This document shows, one piece after another, positions 51,756 to 60,365 of a stretch of 64,000 bases of DNA. The notes beneath the pieces were generated by a model. That model saw nothing but the letters and a program-made list of their open reading frames with translations. It did no database searches and was not told the DNA's origin. The stretch is taken from assembly GCA_903826865.1 (NCBI GenBank), contig CAIKGD010000083.1, positions 17,034-81,033 on the forward strand. Reading direction: 5' to 3'. The position numbers were made by a program, and so were the translations under genes. This DNA is from an uncultured Verrucomicrobiota bacterium. GTDB taxonomy: Bacteria; Verrucomicrobiota; Kiritimatiellia; Kiritimatiellales; Tichowtungiaceae. Positions within the stretch are counted from its first letter, which is position 1, and every line of letters starts with the position of its first letter.

Positions 51756-53264
51756 TTATGCCGCAGGATCCTTTTGTTTAGCGGCAGTCTTCTTGTTCAC
51801 ATTTACCGGCACATCGTTGGTCTGTTTCGGGCCGGGTGTGCTGCGTCCGTCATCCACATATTTTTTAAGCAGCGCGGTCAGTTCGGTCACAATCTCGGGA
51901 TATTGTGCGTAAAGATTATTGGTTTCACCGATGTCCTCCGCCATGTTGTAAAGCTGGCCGGGTTCCGGTCCGGTGTCGCCGGGATGACTGCCGCCGGAGC
52001 CTTGTCCAGCAATCAGTTTCCACGGTCCGCGCTGAATGGCGAACATACCCATTGGCGAATGCGTAACCACGGCTTCGCGGATCGGACGGTCCTCACCTTT
52101 GAGCAGCGGCAGAAAACTGAAGCTGTCCTCGGCCGCATTGGCCGGAAGCTGCGCGCCGGCAATTTCGGCACAGGTGGCCATACAGTCGTTGAGAGAGATC
52201 AGTTGTGCACATTGACTGCCGGGCCTGACGACACCCGGCCAGCGCACCACGAACGGCAGGTGGTTCCCGCCATCCCAGATATCCAATTTATGCCCGCGGA
52301 ACGGACCGCTGACCCGATGGCCGGCGGCGATGAACGGCTTCAAATCCGTGTAGTAACAATGTCCGTTGTCGGAGGTGAAAATCACCAGCGTGTTGTCCGC
52401 CAGTCCGTATTGCGCCAAAGCATCCAGCACCTGACCCAGAGCCCAGTCACTTTCCATAATCAGATCGCCGACCGCACTGATGCCGCTCTTCCCTTTAAAT
52501 TGCGCCGACGGTGCCAGCGGCTCGTGCGGCGTAGTCAGCGGAAAATAGAGGAAAAACGGCTGTTTTGTTTTAGCGTGCTGACCGATATAGTCCACCGCCT
52601 TTCCCGCCAGCGTCGGCAGGATCTGATCAAACTGCCAGCCCGGCACCATGTCACCGGCGCGGACAACCAGTTCTTTGGAGCCGGGAAACGGTTCGGTAGG
52701 TTGAGCGGTTACGCGATCATTCTCGATGAATGCGTACGGCGGGTAATTGGGCACGTCGGTGCCGAAATAATAGTCGAAGCCGCGCGTCGTGGGACCGTCG
52801 GCTGCCGGTTGATCGTAAACCACTTTTTCATTATGCCGCGGCCAGTTCCATCCCAAATGCCACTTGCCGATGCCGGCGGTTTGATATCCTTGCTGTTTCA
52901 GCATGCCGGCGATGGTCAGGCGGTTGGATGCAATCAGCGGCCCGGCATACGGCGCGAGTACGCCGTGCAAACGGGTGCGCCAATTGTAGCGCCCGGTCAG
53001 CAGACTGTAGCGCGTCGGCGTGCAAACCGACGACGAAGAATGAGCCGCCGTAAAGCGCATACCTTCACAGGCCAGCCGGTCAATATTGGGCGTAGGAATT
53101 TTGCTGAATTGCGGATCATAACAGGCGGCATCGCCGAAACCTAAATCGTCGGCCAGCACTATCACGATGTTGGGTTGCGCTGCCGCTTTTCCGGGCAGTG
53201 GAAGACTCATTGCCGCAACGCCGAGGCCGGCCAGTTTCATGATGTCATTTTGTTTTTTCAGCAT
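51756..53264 (-). CDS. S1-family sulfatase (CTPTR type)
   Basis: 502 residues from ATG 53264, with AGAAGG before it. Signal-like N-terminus (KLAGLGVAAMSLPLPGKAAA). The metal motif is VLADDLGFGD, the formylglycine Cys is C81 in CTPTRYSLLTGRYNW (CxPxR with Thr), then GIGKWHLGWNW, FTSDNGHCYYTD and FRGHKLDIWDGG. All active-site parts are standard, so it is probably active on a sulfated sugar. The C-terminus is Lys-rich. It follows the GH2 gene by 16 bp in the carbohydrate locus. Confidence 0.93.
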   Translation of the reverse strand: MLKKQNDIMKLAGLGVAAMSLPLPGKAAAQPNIVIVLADDLGFGDAACYDPQFSKIPTPNIDRLACEGMRFTAAHSSSSVCTPTRYSLLTGRYNWRTRLHGVLAPYAGPLIASNRLTIAGMLKQQGYQTAGIGKWHLGWNWPRHNEKVVYDQPAADGPTTRGFDYYFGTDVPNYPPYAFIENDRVTAQPTEPFPGSKELVVRAGDMVPGWQFDQILPTLAGKAVDYIGQHAKTKQPFFLYFPLTTPHEPLAPSAQFKGKSGISAVGDLIMESDWALGQVLDALAQYGLADNTLVIFTSDNGHCYYTDLKPFIAAGHRVSGPFRGHKLDIWDGGNHLPFVVRWPGVVRPGSQCAQLISLNDCMATCAEIAGAQLPANAAEDSFSFLPLLKGEDRPIREAVVTHSPMGMFAIQRGPWKLIAGQGSGGSHPGDTGPEPGQLYNMAEDIGETNNLYAQYPEIVTELTALLKKYVDDGRSTPGPKQTNDVPVNVNKKTAAKQKDPAA

Positions 53265-53280
53265 AATCAACCTTCTTCCT

Positions 53281-55821
53281 CTATTCTTCCATCACACGAA
53301 ATTCCCGGATCGAATAACCACCCTGCGCCATATTACGCTCGGTACCCGCAAGCCGCACCCAGCGCACGGAGACAGGGCTGAACCGGACGCTTTCCCTGCC
53401 TCCACTGCCTTGCGCCGTGGCATAGACCTGCTTCCAGTCGGTGCCGTCAACGGAAACTTCAATGGTGTATTTTTTCGCGAAAGCGCTTTCCCACAGGATT
53501 TCCACACGGGAAATTTTTCTGAGTTCCCCCAGATCCACCGCCAGCCACTGGGGATCACTGAATTCAGAAGACCAGCGGGTATCCTTCAGCCCGTCCACGG
53601 CCAGTTTTGCCTGGAAAAAACCAAGCTTGTTGCACAGTTCGGAAGAAGCTTTTACCGGGCGGTTCAGCGCCAGATTGCTTATATTGGCCACTTTGATATC
53701 GCGCAAACTGCAGACCGGGACATCCTCTTCACGGATCAAAGCTGCTTCCAGTGTATAGTTGCCGGACTCAGACGGCAGTCCGGCCTCGAACAGCGCTTCT
53801 GCCGTGTCCCATGCCGGAATGACCAGAGACTGCGTCTGTTCCCAGACAACTTTGTCACCCTGCAACAGCCGCAGGCGCACCTTTCCTTCCCATTTTTTTT
53901 CCAAATCATTCAGCCCCTGAACCCGGAACAGTACCGGCGTTCCTGGAGCAGCTTCCGTTTCCCAATAGTCCAGCATCACTCCGACCGGCGCGAACGCGTC
54001 GCGCACATAACGGTAAAACTCCGGCTCATAGACGAGATTTCTGATATCAACAAAATTATCACTGGTCTGTCCGTTATGGCGCGAGTAGCCCAGTGCGCAG
54101 AAATGCATCACACCGGCGCACTTACGGTGGCCGCGCCAGAACTCAGTCTTGGCCGCCAGCCTGCGGGCATAATAATGCCACCGTTGTTCCGCCGTGGCAT
54201 CCGGCCCGAGCGCCCGCCTGTAAAGGTTGGAGGTCAGTGTCGGCAGAGTACCGTCGCGGTTGATCCATAACGCGCCGTATTCGTTGATGATATAGGGCAT
54301 CCGGGAGTGGCTCCCTGCCGGCTCCGGACGCTCAGGAATGCCGGTTTCCCAGGCAAAATCGGAGAAGTCGTTGCGGCGCGGATTGGAACGGTACGGGTGC
54401 GCTTCGCAGGAATCCGCGGGGTCTTGCGCTTCGCCCCAGCCGTTATCCCAGGGGCGTCCGGAAAGATCCAGACCGCGCACCATTCCAATGGTGGTGAAAG
54501 TCACCAGACCGTTTGTGGTTTCGTTCTGAGCATCCCAGATGACCACGCACGGGTGATTCCAGCGCTCGCGCATCCATTCCGTGAATTCCACTTTCAAATG
54601 ATCGGCGGTAATAGCCTCCGGCCAGCCGTTTTTTGTGTGAAGATTGTACCAGATCGGAAATTCATCCTGAATCAGGATGCCCTCCTCATCAGCAATTTCA
54701 TACCAGCGTTCAGGGGGGAATCCGATGGTGTACCGCATACTGTTCCAGTGCATGTCCTTGAACTTGCGGTGCAGATTGCGCACCCACGTTTCGTCCCAAG
54801 GCAATGCGCCCCGCTCCGCATCCTCAAAAAAGCGGTGAATGCACACATTCGATCCGCGCAGGAAATACGGCTTGCCGTTGAGCATTGCACGTCCGGTCTC
54901 CGGATCAAACGTGAAAGAACGCAATCCAAACCGTGTAACATAATGATCTGTGCCCGTATCCACTTCCAGCTCGTACAGGAACGGATCCTCCGGTGTCCAA
55001 AGATGCGCAGAGCTGATGGCAAGAGTTGCCTCGGCCCGGACGGTCTGTTTCCGGCCGATCACCACAGAAGCCGTTACTCCTTTACCGGCCTCTTTGCCCG
55101 ACTTCACTTCGCGCACCACGCACCGGGCGGCAGCTTGGACCTCTTCCCTGCCCGCATTGGCAAGCTCCAGCACAACCCGCACGGATTTTTCGGGAACCAG
55201 CGGCACTGTTTGCACATTCACGATATAAGGTGTGCCGCTGAGGATCAGCTGGACGGAATCGTAGATGCCGGGAATGTAACGGTTTTTTTCATAGTCCCAT
55301 CCCTCGGCGATTTCGGGCGGCACTTGAGTCAAAGACGCACCGACGCGAATGATCAGTTCATTCTCTTCGCCGGCGGCCTTAAGAAACGGCCTCACATCGA
55401 ACCATCCGGGAGTAAAGTTTGGCGCATGTCCACCAACGTCCTGCCCGTTAACAAAAACCCGGGCGCCGTACATCGCCTTGTTTATCTTGAGCAGTGCGAC
55501 CGCAGGCAAAGGCCCCTCCACGCGAAAGGTGCGGCGGTACCAGAACGCTTCGCGCAAAGGATCCCCGGGTCGCAACTCGGGTTTCTGGCGGTTTTCTACC
55601 GGCACTGTACTGCCGGGATTTACAAAAGGCGGATCGGCCATATCTGCCAGACCGGGAACAGGAATCGTATGACCGTACGCGACAGGCCGCTCGTTCAGCC
55701 CGCCTTCTTCAATCTGCCATTGTCCATCGAGAGACTGTACAATCCGTCCAGAGGGCGCATTCGGCGAAGCATACAGCAACCCCGCCAGTGCGATGATTAT
55801 GGTGGTGGTGAACAGCTTCAT
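53281..55821 (-). CDS. GH2-family glycoside hydrolase with C-terminal discoidin (F5/8 type C) domain
   Basis: 846 residues from ATG 55821; the longer frame to 56142 runs antisense-phase into the next gene. Signal peptide MKLFTTTIIIALAGLLYA. GH2 sugar-binding jelly-roll (FWYRRTFRVEG, INKAMYGARVFVNGQDVGGH), immunoglobulin-like domain, then barrel. Acid/base Glu lies in VIWDAQNETTNG (near residue 432) and a candidate nucleophile in INEYGALWI (near 512). The last 140 residues form a discoidin domain (DTRWSSEFSDPQWLAVDLGE). Acts on beta-galactosides, beta-glucuronides or mannosides in the periplasm; specificity unknown. Confidence 0.9.
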   Translation of the reverse strand: MKLFTTTIIIALAGLLYASPNAPSGRIVQSLDGQWQIEEGGLNERPVAYGHTIPVPGLADMADPPFVNPGSTVPVENRQKPELRPGDPLREAFWYRRTFRVEGPLPAVALLKINKAMYGARVFVNGQDVGGHAPNFTPGWFDVRPFLKAAGEENELIIRVGASLTQVPPEIAEGWDYEKNRYIPGIYDSVQLILSGTPYIVNVQTVPLVPEKSVRVVLELANAGREEVQAAARCVVREVKSGKEAGKGVTASVVIGRKQTVRAEATLAISSAHLWTPEDPFLYELEVDTGTDHYVTRFGLRSFTFDPETGRAMLNGKPYFLRGSNVCIHRFFEDAERGALPWDETWVRNLHRKFKDMHWNSMRYTIGFPPERWYEIADEEGILIQDEFPIWYNLHTKNGWPEAITADHLKVEFTEWMRERWNHPCVVIWDAQNETTNGLVTFTTIGMVRGLDLSGRPWDNGWGEAQDPADSCEAHPYRSNPRRNDFSDFAWETGIPERPEPAGSHSRMPYIINEYGALWINRDGTLPTLTSNLYRRALGPDATAEQRWHYYARRLAAKTEFWRGHRKCAGVMHFCALGYSRHNGQTSDNFVDIRNLVYEPEFYRYVRDAFAPVGVMLDYWETEAAPGTPVLFRVQGLNDLEKKWEGKVRLRLLQGDKVVWEQTQSLVIPAWDTAEALFEAGLPSESGNYTLEAALIREEDVPVCSLRDIKVANISNLALNRPVKASSELCNKLGFFQAKLAVDGLKDTRWSSEFSDPQWLAVDLGELRKISRVEILWESAFAKKYTIEVSVDGTDWKQVYATAQGSGGRESVRFSPVSVRWVRLAGTERNMAQGGYSIREFRVMEE

Positions 55822-55837
55822 GGCAATCTTCCTTCTT

Positions 55838-57091
55838 TTAGTTTTTACCGTTAAATTCCCGAACGGCATCCAGCATGGCGACGATGTTTTCAACCGGGGT
55901 TTTCGCCTGTACGTTGTGGGTGGCGTTGAAAACAAAGCCGCCGCCGCGGGAAAATATCTTACAGCGTTCCAGCACCTGGGCACGCACCTCGCCGGGCGTT
56001 CCGAACGGAAGCACATGCTGCGTGTCCACGCCGCCGCCCCAGAATACGAGCTTGTCGCCATAGCGATTTTTAAGGGTCTGCGGATCCATGCCGAAAGCAG
56101 AACATTGCACCGGGTTGATGATGTCGAAGCCTGCATCAACAAAGCGGCTCATGAAGTTTTCGACCGCACCGCAGGAGTGTTTGAATGTTTTCCAGTCCGT
56201 GTTGACATGAATCCAGTCGTTCATTTTCCGGTAGTACGGGAGCCACAACTCATCAAAGGTGGACGGTGAGCAGAAGGTTCCGCTCTGCGTGCCGAAGTCG
56301 GTGCCGCACATAAAAATCACATCCATTAAACCGCCGAGTAAAGGCGCGGCTTTTTCAAGGTTGGCCAGCGCGATTTCGACCTGCCGGCTGAAAATTTCGT
56401 GAACATGATCCCGGCGGGCGGCTGTTGAAACATACCACTCTTCGATATCGCGAATACCTTTGGGCGCTTTAAGAAACGGTGCCGGAACGAGTGCGATATC
56501 GCCGAGGGCCGTTCCGCCGATGCCGCCAGTGACCGCCCTTCCGGTGGCGGCGGCTTTTTGCGCCGCCGCTTTGAGCCGCTGAAGTTGTTCATCCGTGAGT
56601 AGCGTGAACTCTTCGAGGTTCTCGTCGACACTCAGGTTGTCTTCATCCAACTCCGGCTGGCGGATGATGCTGTCGAAGAAATAGCCGCCGCGCGGCAGAT
56701 GCCCGGACGGCGGCACCGAAGTGTCACCCTGCGGATAAACATAAAGTCCTTTGCTGTCTTCCGTCAGGTTAAACTGTCCCGGTACCAGCACGTCCTGCCC
56801 CCACGGCGTCCGCCATTCTTTCCAGTCGGCGGCGGGAAAGCCGAACATGGTGGCCAGCGGCTCCATGGCGGTGACATCGGCACCGACCGCATCGAGCAGG
56901 TCATTTTCCAGCAGACCAAGCATCTGATACGGTTCGTGGATTTTAACCGGCCCCGGTTTCAGACCGTAGTATTCGCGCAAGGCCGCTACGCAGGTGCAGT
57001 GCATGCCGGTTACCGCCGTTGAGCCGAAGTCCACCGGCACCGGCCCGTTTTGGTGATTCAGCGCTTTCAGTACTTTTCCGCGGGAAGTCAT
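55838..57091 (-). CDS. UroD-fold protein, probable corrinoid-related methyltransferase
   Basis: 417 residues from ATG 57091 (MTSRGKVLKALNHQNGPVPV, the usual start of this group); a GTG at 57118 overlapping the transporter stop is an alternative. The uroporphyrinogen decarboxylase fold is seen in VDFGSTAVTGMH, FMCGTDFGTQSGTFCSPSTF, FKHSCGAVENFM and FWGGGVDTQHVLPFGTPGEV. HSCG and CGTDFG are typical of the MtaA/methylcobamide transferase side rather than heme synthesis. In a sulfatase/GH2 locus it may remove or pass on methyl groups of O-methylated sugars (inference). Confidence 0.8.
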   Translation of the reverse strand: MTSRGKVLKALNHQNGPVPVDFGSTAVTGMHCTCVAALREYYGLKPGPVKIHEPYQMLGLLENDLLDAVGADVTAMEPLATMFGFPAADWKEWRTPWGQDVLVPGQFNLTEDSKGLYVYPQGDTSVPPSGHLPRGGYFFDSIIRQPELDEDNLSVDENLEEFTLLTDEQLQRLKAAAQKAAATGRAVTGGIGGTALGDIALVPAPFLKAPKGIRDIEEWYVSTAARRDHVHEIFSRQVEIALANLEKAAPLLGGLMDVIFMCGTDFGTQSGTFCSPSTFDELWLPYYRKMNDWIHVNTDWKTFKHSCGAVENFMSRFVDAGFDIINPVQCSAFGMDPQTLKNRYGDKLVFWGGGVDTQHVLPFGTPGEVRAQVLERCKIFSRGGGFVFNATHNVQAKTPVENIVAMLDAVREFNGKN

Positions 57092-57105
57092 AGCAGCCGT
57101 TTTGT

Positions 57106-58491
57106 TTATTTTATCCACATTTTCTCAATCTCTTCCAGCGACCGGCCTTTGGTTTCCGGCACAAACTTCAGCACGAACCAGATGGTGGCCGCGCAAAAAA
57201 CGGCATAGATCCAGAACGGAAAGGCATGGTGGAATTTTTTCACCAGCACCGGATGATCGTTCATCATCGGGAAGGTCTGGGAAATGAGATAGCAGGCGAT
57301 CCAGAGGGTGACGGTGGCAACTGCCATGGCGCGTCCGCGGATACGGACCGGAAAAATCTCCGACAGGATCACCCAGACCACCGGCCCGAGCGAGAGGGAA
57401 AAACAGGCCACATATCCCAGTACAAAAAGCAGCGCCCACGGCCCGCTTTGCTGAAAGTAGAACCCGGTTCCGAGCACCAGCAGGGAAATTCCCATACCCG
57501 CCGCCCCGACAATCATCAGCGGCTTGCGCCCGAACCGGTCCACGGTCCAGATCGCAACCAGTGTAAAGATCAGGTTGACCGCGCCGACTGCTACAGTCTG
57601 CAGCAGCGCCGTATTCATGGAAAATCCGAGATCCTTGAAAATCTCCGGGGCATAATAGAGCACCACATTGATGCCGGTGATCTGCTGCAGCGTCGCCAGC
57701 GCCAGCCCGATGATCAGCAGCAGCCGCATTCCCGGCTGAAAAAGCTGCAGAATGGAAACGTCTTCATGCGCCAGGTTTCCGGTCATGGCCGAAATTTCGG
57801 ATTTCGCGTGGGCGGAACCGTCGATTTTGGTCAGGACGCGTTCCGCTTCGTCCAGACGCCCGGCTTTCGCCAGCCAGCGCGGGCTCTCCGGAACCATAAA
57901 CAGCAGGACGAAAAACAGCAGGGACGGAAAAACGCCGGAGCCGAACATCCAGCGCCAGCCGTAATTCAGATTCCAGCTGTCACTGACGGATGCGCCGTAG
58001 CGTTCGATGAAAAAGTTCACAAAGTAAACCACCAGAATGCCGGTCACGATGGCGAACTGATTCAGAGAAACCATCCGGCCGCGGACGCGGGCCGGCGAAA
58101 TTTCCGCAATGTACAGCGGGGCCGCCATAGAGGCCGCGCCCACGCCCAGCCCGCCGATGATGCGGAAGACAATAAATTCTGTCAGCGACCGGGGAACGGC
58201 GGAGCCGACGGCGGAAACTAAATAGAAAACCGCCGCGATCAGCAGTGTCTTTTTCCGGCCAAGCCGGTCGCATAAAACGCCGGTAAACGCCGCGCCGAAA
58301 ACACAGCCGACCAGCGCGCAGGAAACCGTCCAGCCGGTCATGGCCGGACTGAGTTTGAAAAACTCTTCGAGAAATCCGACTGCGCCGGAAATCACTGCGG
58401 TATCGTAACCGAAAAGCAGACCGCCCAGCGCCGCAACCAGCGCAATCAGCACCACATAGATTTTACTGCCCTGTTTTTTTTGCCTGCCCAT
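57106..58491 (-). CDS. MFS sugar porter
   Basis: 461 residues from ATG 58491 with GGAGG upstream. Twelve membrane helices with sugar-porter signatures: FGYDTAVISGA in helix 1, DRLGRKK between 2 and 3, PLYIAEISPARVRGR after 4, VPESPRWL after 6, TLQQITGINVVLYYAPEIF in helix 7, DRFGRKP and VPETKGRSLEEIEKMW at the end. Imports a sugar with protons or sodium. It is 100 bp after araC and overlaps or abuts the UroD-like gene. The motif at 58577 lies 86 bp before the start. Confidence 0.93.
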   Translation of the reverse strand: MGRQKKQGSKIYVVLIALVAALGGLLFGYDTAVISGAVGFLEEFFKLSPAMTGWTVSCALVGCVFGAAFTGVLCDRLGRKKTLLIAAVFYLVSAVGSAVPRSLTEFIVFRIIGGLGVGAASMAAPLYIAEISPARVRGRMVSLNQFAIVTGILVVYFVNFFIERYGASVSDSWNLNYGWRWMFGSGVFPSLLFFVLLFMVPESPRWLAKAGRLDEAERVLTKIDGSAHAKSEISAMTGNLAHEDVSILQLFQPGMRLLLIIGLALATLQQITGINVVLYYAPEIFKDLGFSMNTALLQTVAVGAVNLIFTLVAIWTVDRFGRKPLMIVGAAGMGISLLVLGTGFYFQQSGPWALLFVLGYVACFSLSLGPVVWVILSEIFPVRIRGRAMAVATVTLWIACYLISQTFPMMNDHPVLVKKFHHAFPFWIYAVFCAATIWFVLKFVPETKGRSLEEIEKMWIK

Positions 58492-58576
58492 TCGTCCTCC
58501 TGCATGAAAAAGCCCATCGGCTGAAAAAACTATCACGCGGCAGTTCAGGGAGGCTATGCCCTCAGGTTGCGATAAT

Positions 58577-58592
58577 ATACACAAAATTCGCC
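58577..58592 (-). promoter_or_regulatory. Candidate AraC-type regulator site before the MFS gene
   Basis: GGCGAATTTTGTGTAT on the minus strand matches GGTGAATTTTGTTTAT at 59530-59545 in 14 of 16 bases, same orientation to the genes. The two lie before the transporter and before araC. Confidence 0.45.
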
Positions 58593-59500
58593 TACCATCG
58601 AATTCGTGTCATCAGGTCAACGGGCAAAAGGTTTTTGCCCGGCACCATTTTCCCGCTGCGCAGCTGTTCACGGAAACAGGACGGTGAACAGCCGTAGGTC
58701 TGTGAGAAACGTCTGGAAAAATAAAGCGGATTTTCAAAGCCGCAGCGTTCCGAAATCTCTTTGATGCTCAGGTTGGTGCGCATCAGCAGTGGCCGGGCCA
58801 CCTGCAACTTCAGCAGCGTAAAGGTCTGCATGGGCGAATGTCCCAGACTGCGGGTGAAAAGCCGGCAGAGATGTTTTTCCGTCACATGCGCCTGCGCCGC
58901 CACCTCGGACAGCGCGAGCGGCCGCATCGGGCTTTCTTCCACCAGCTTCCGCATCAGCAGCAGCGACCGGCAGACCGCCTCCGGCCGGTCCTGCGCCGGT
59001 TCAAAAGAAGCTTTTCCGGAGCCGTGGTCATCCTCCAGAAACATACCGATCTGCACTTCCACCAGACGGCTGTACGCCGGTGCGGGCTGTGCGACCGGCC
59101 AGTCGTCGTGCGCGTAAATATGCTGGAGAATATGCCGGAACAGGCTCGCGCAAACCGGACTCAGCACCGTCCGCATCCGGGGCCAGTCACATAAATCGGG
59201 CCAGTCCGAAGGATAACTGGTCATTCCGAAATGAAAAAAAGCATGCCGGGTCGGAATCTGCGGATCCCAGAAATAGGTTTCCTGAAATCCGGGGCGGGCC
59301 AGAATGAACCCGCCCGGCGGAACCGCATAGCTGACACCGTCGGAAAGATACGTGATCCAGCCGTCAATCGCATAAACCAGTTCGAAATCCGCCAGCACCC
59401 GCGGACCCAGCACCTCGCCGGGCAGACAAACGGCTTCGCCGCCGTGCAGGTAGGTCAGCTCCAACCGCGCTCCTTTTTTCGGCTGTAAAAAATCGGCCAC
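58592..59500 (-). CDS. AraC-family transcriptional regulator
   Basis: 302 residues from a GTG with CGGAG before it. The N-terminal half is a cupin-like sensor (FELVYAIDGWITYLSDGVSY, VPPGGFILARPG). The C-terminal half holds two helix-turn-helix units: PLALSEVAAQAHVTEKHLCR, then LSIKEISERCGFENPLYFSR and FSQTYGCSPSCFREQL. It likely binds a sugar and switches on the MFS-UroD-GH2-sulfatase genes after it, and itself, through the shared motif at 58577 and 59530. Confidence 0.93.
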   Translation of the reverse strand: MADFLQPKKGARLELTYLHGGEAVCLPGEVLGPRVLADFELVYAIDGWITYLSDGVSYAVPPGGFILARPGFQETYFWDPQIPTRHAFFHFGMTSYPSDWPDLCDWPRMRTVLSPVCASLFRHILQHIYAHDDWPVAQPAPAYSRLVEVQIGMFLEDDHGSGKASFEPAQDRPEAVCRSLLLMRKLVEESPMRPLALSEVAAQAHVTEKHLCRLFTRSLGHSPMQTFTLLKLQVARPLLMRTNLSIKEISERCGFENPLYFSRRFSQTYGCSPSCFREQLRSGKMVPGKNLLPVDLMTRIRW

Positions 59501-59529
59501 GCATTCTCCGGTGCTTCTTGCGGCTTAAC

Positions 59530-59545
59530 ATAAACAAAATTCACC
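59530..59545 (-). promoter_or_regulatory. Candidate AraC-type regulator site before araC
   Basis: GGTGAATTTTGTTTAT on the minus strand, 30 bp before the araC start; pair of 58577-58592. The rest of 59501-59781 shows no coding sequence, only GC-rich inverted words such as CGTAGAGCGAAGCTCG. Confidence 0.4.
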
Positions 59546-59781
59546 GGAAGTCCAGCTTCGCGGTTCCGCCGCGACCTGATGCCCGCCGGTCGGGAGCGCA
59601 GTCAAGCCGGAACGTAGAGCGAAGCTCGTAGATCCGGCTACGGGCGGGTGGTATGGATTAGCTCGCCGGACATCCCGCAGGCACGGAATACCGGAAGCAT
59701 GATTGACAGGCGACCGAAACGCCTCGTATGACGCACACGGGTTATCGCGTCGCCATTTATGCGATTGTTATGCGGCGAAGA

Positions 59782-60240
59782 CTAAGATTTTCTATCACGC
59801 ATCGCCCCGCGTGTCAGTCGCTCAGCGTAGACAAATCGTAATTCGTCATCTGTCAACTTCATCAACGCTTCAATATCAGGTGCGCTGTTCATGAACTCGA
59901 GGAGTTTTTCTCGTGGCGTCTTTTTGTAGTTTTCGATAAAGAACTCGTACAAATCTACTGGGTCTTCGGTATTTTTAGAAACTGACAAGACACGCCCAAA
60001 AAACGTCTCAGGGTGCGATTTATATGCCGCCATCTCAGCATTGGACAGCCTTGCTATCATCATGTGACTCTGGCCGCTGTCATCGTTGACAACAAGGAAT
60101 GCCTTTTGTTCTGATTCCATGACTAACCCGGACTGAAGGGTTACGTATATGCCGCCTTCCACTTTAAACCGTTCGCCGATTATAAATCTTCGCTCGGCAT
60201 TACTGAATGCGAACTCCGGAACCTCACGCCGCTTCCGCAC
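59782..60240 (-). CDS. Hypothetical protein
   Basis: 152 residues from a GTG, not recognised. It is a soluble protein with a beta-rich first half (RRFIIGERFKVEGGIYVTLQ, then QKAFLVVNDDSGQSHMMIAR) and a helical second half (DLYEFFIENYKKTPREKLLE, ALMKLTDDELRFVYAERL). GC is lower than in its neighbours. It stands alone, between the araC locus and the U32 gene. It may be an accessory gene acquired by transfer; no start signal is convincing. Confidence 0.5.
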   Translation of the reverse strand: MRKRREVPEFAFSNAERRFIIGERFKVEGGIYVTLQSGLVMESEQKAFLVVNDDSGQSHMMIARLSNAEMAAYKSHPETFFGRVLSVSKNTEDPVDLYEFFIENYKKTPREKLLEFMNSAPDIEALMKLTDDELRFVYAERLTRGAMRDRKS

Positions 60241-60365
60241 TGGCAGTTGTATAATGTCGCGTTGGCAAACGATGTCGAAACTGTAGCGGGCTCGTCAGGG
60301 TCAAACAAGATGTTTCAGGGTTGCGAAACCGGGCTGAACCGTGGACACTCCCGGCGCTTAAACCC

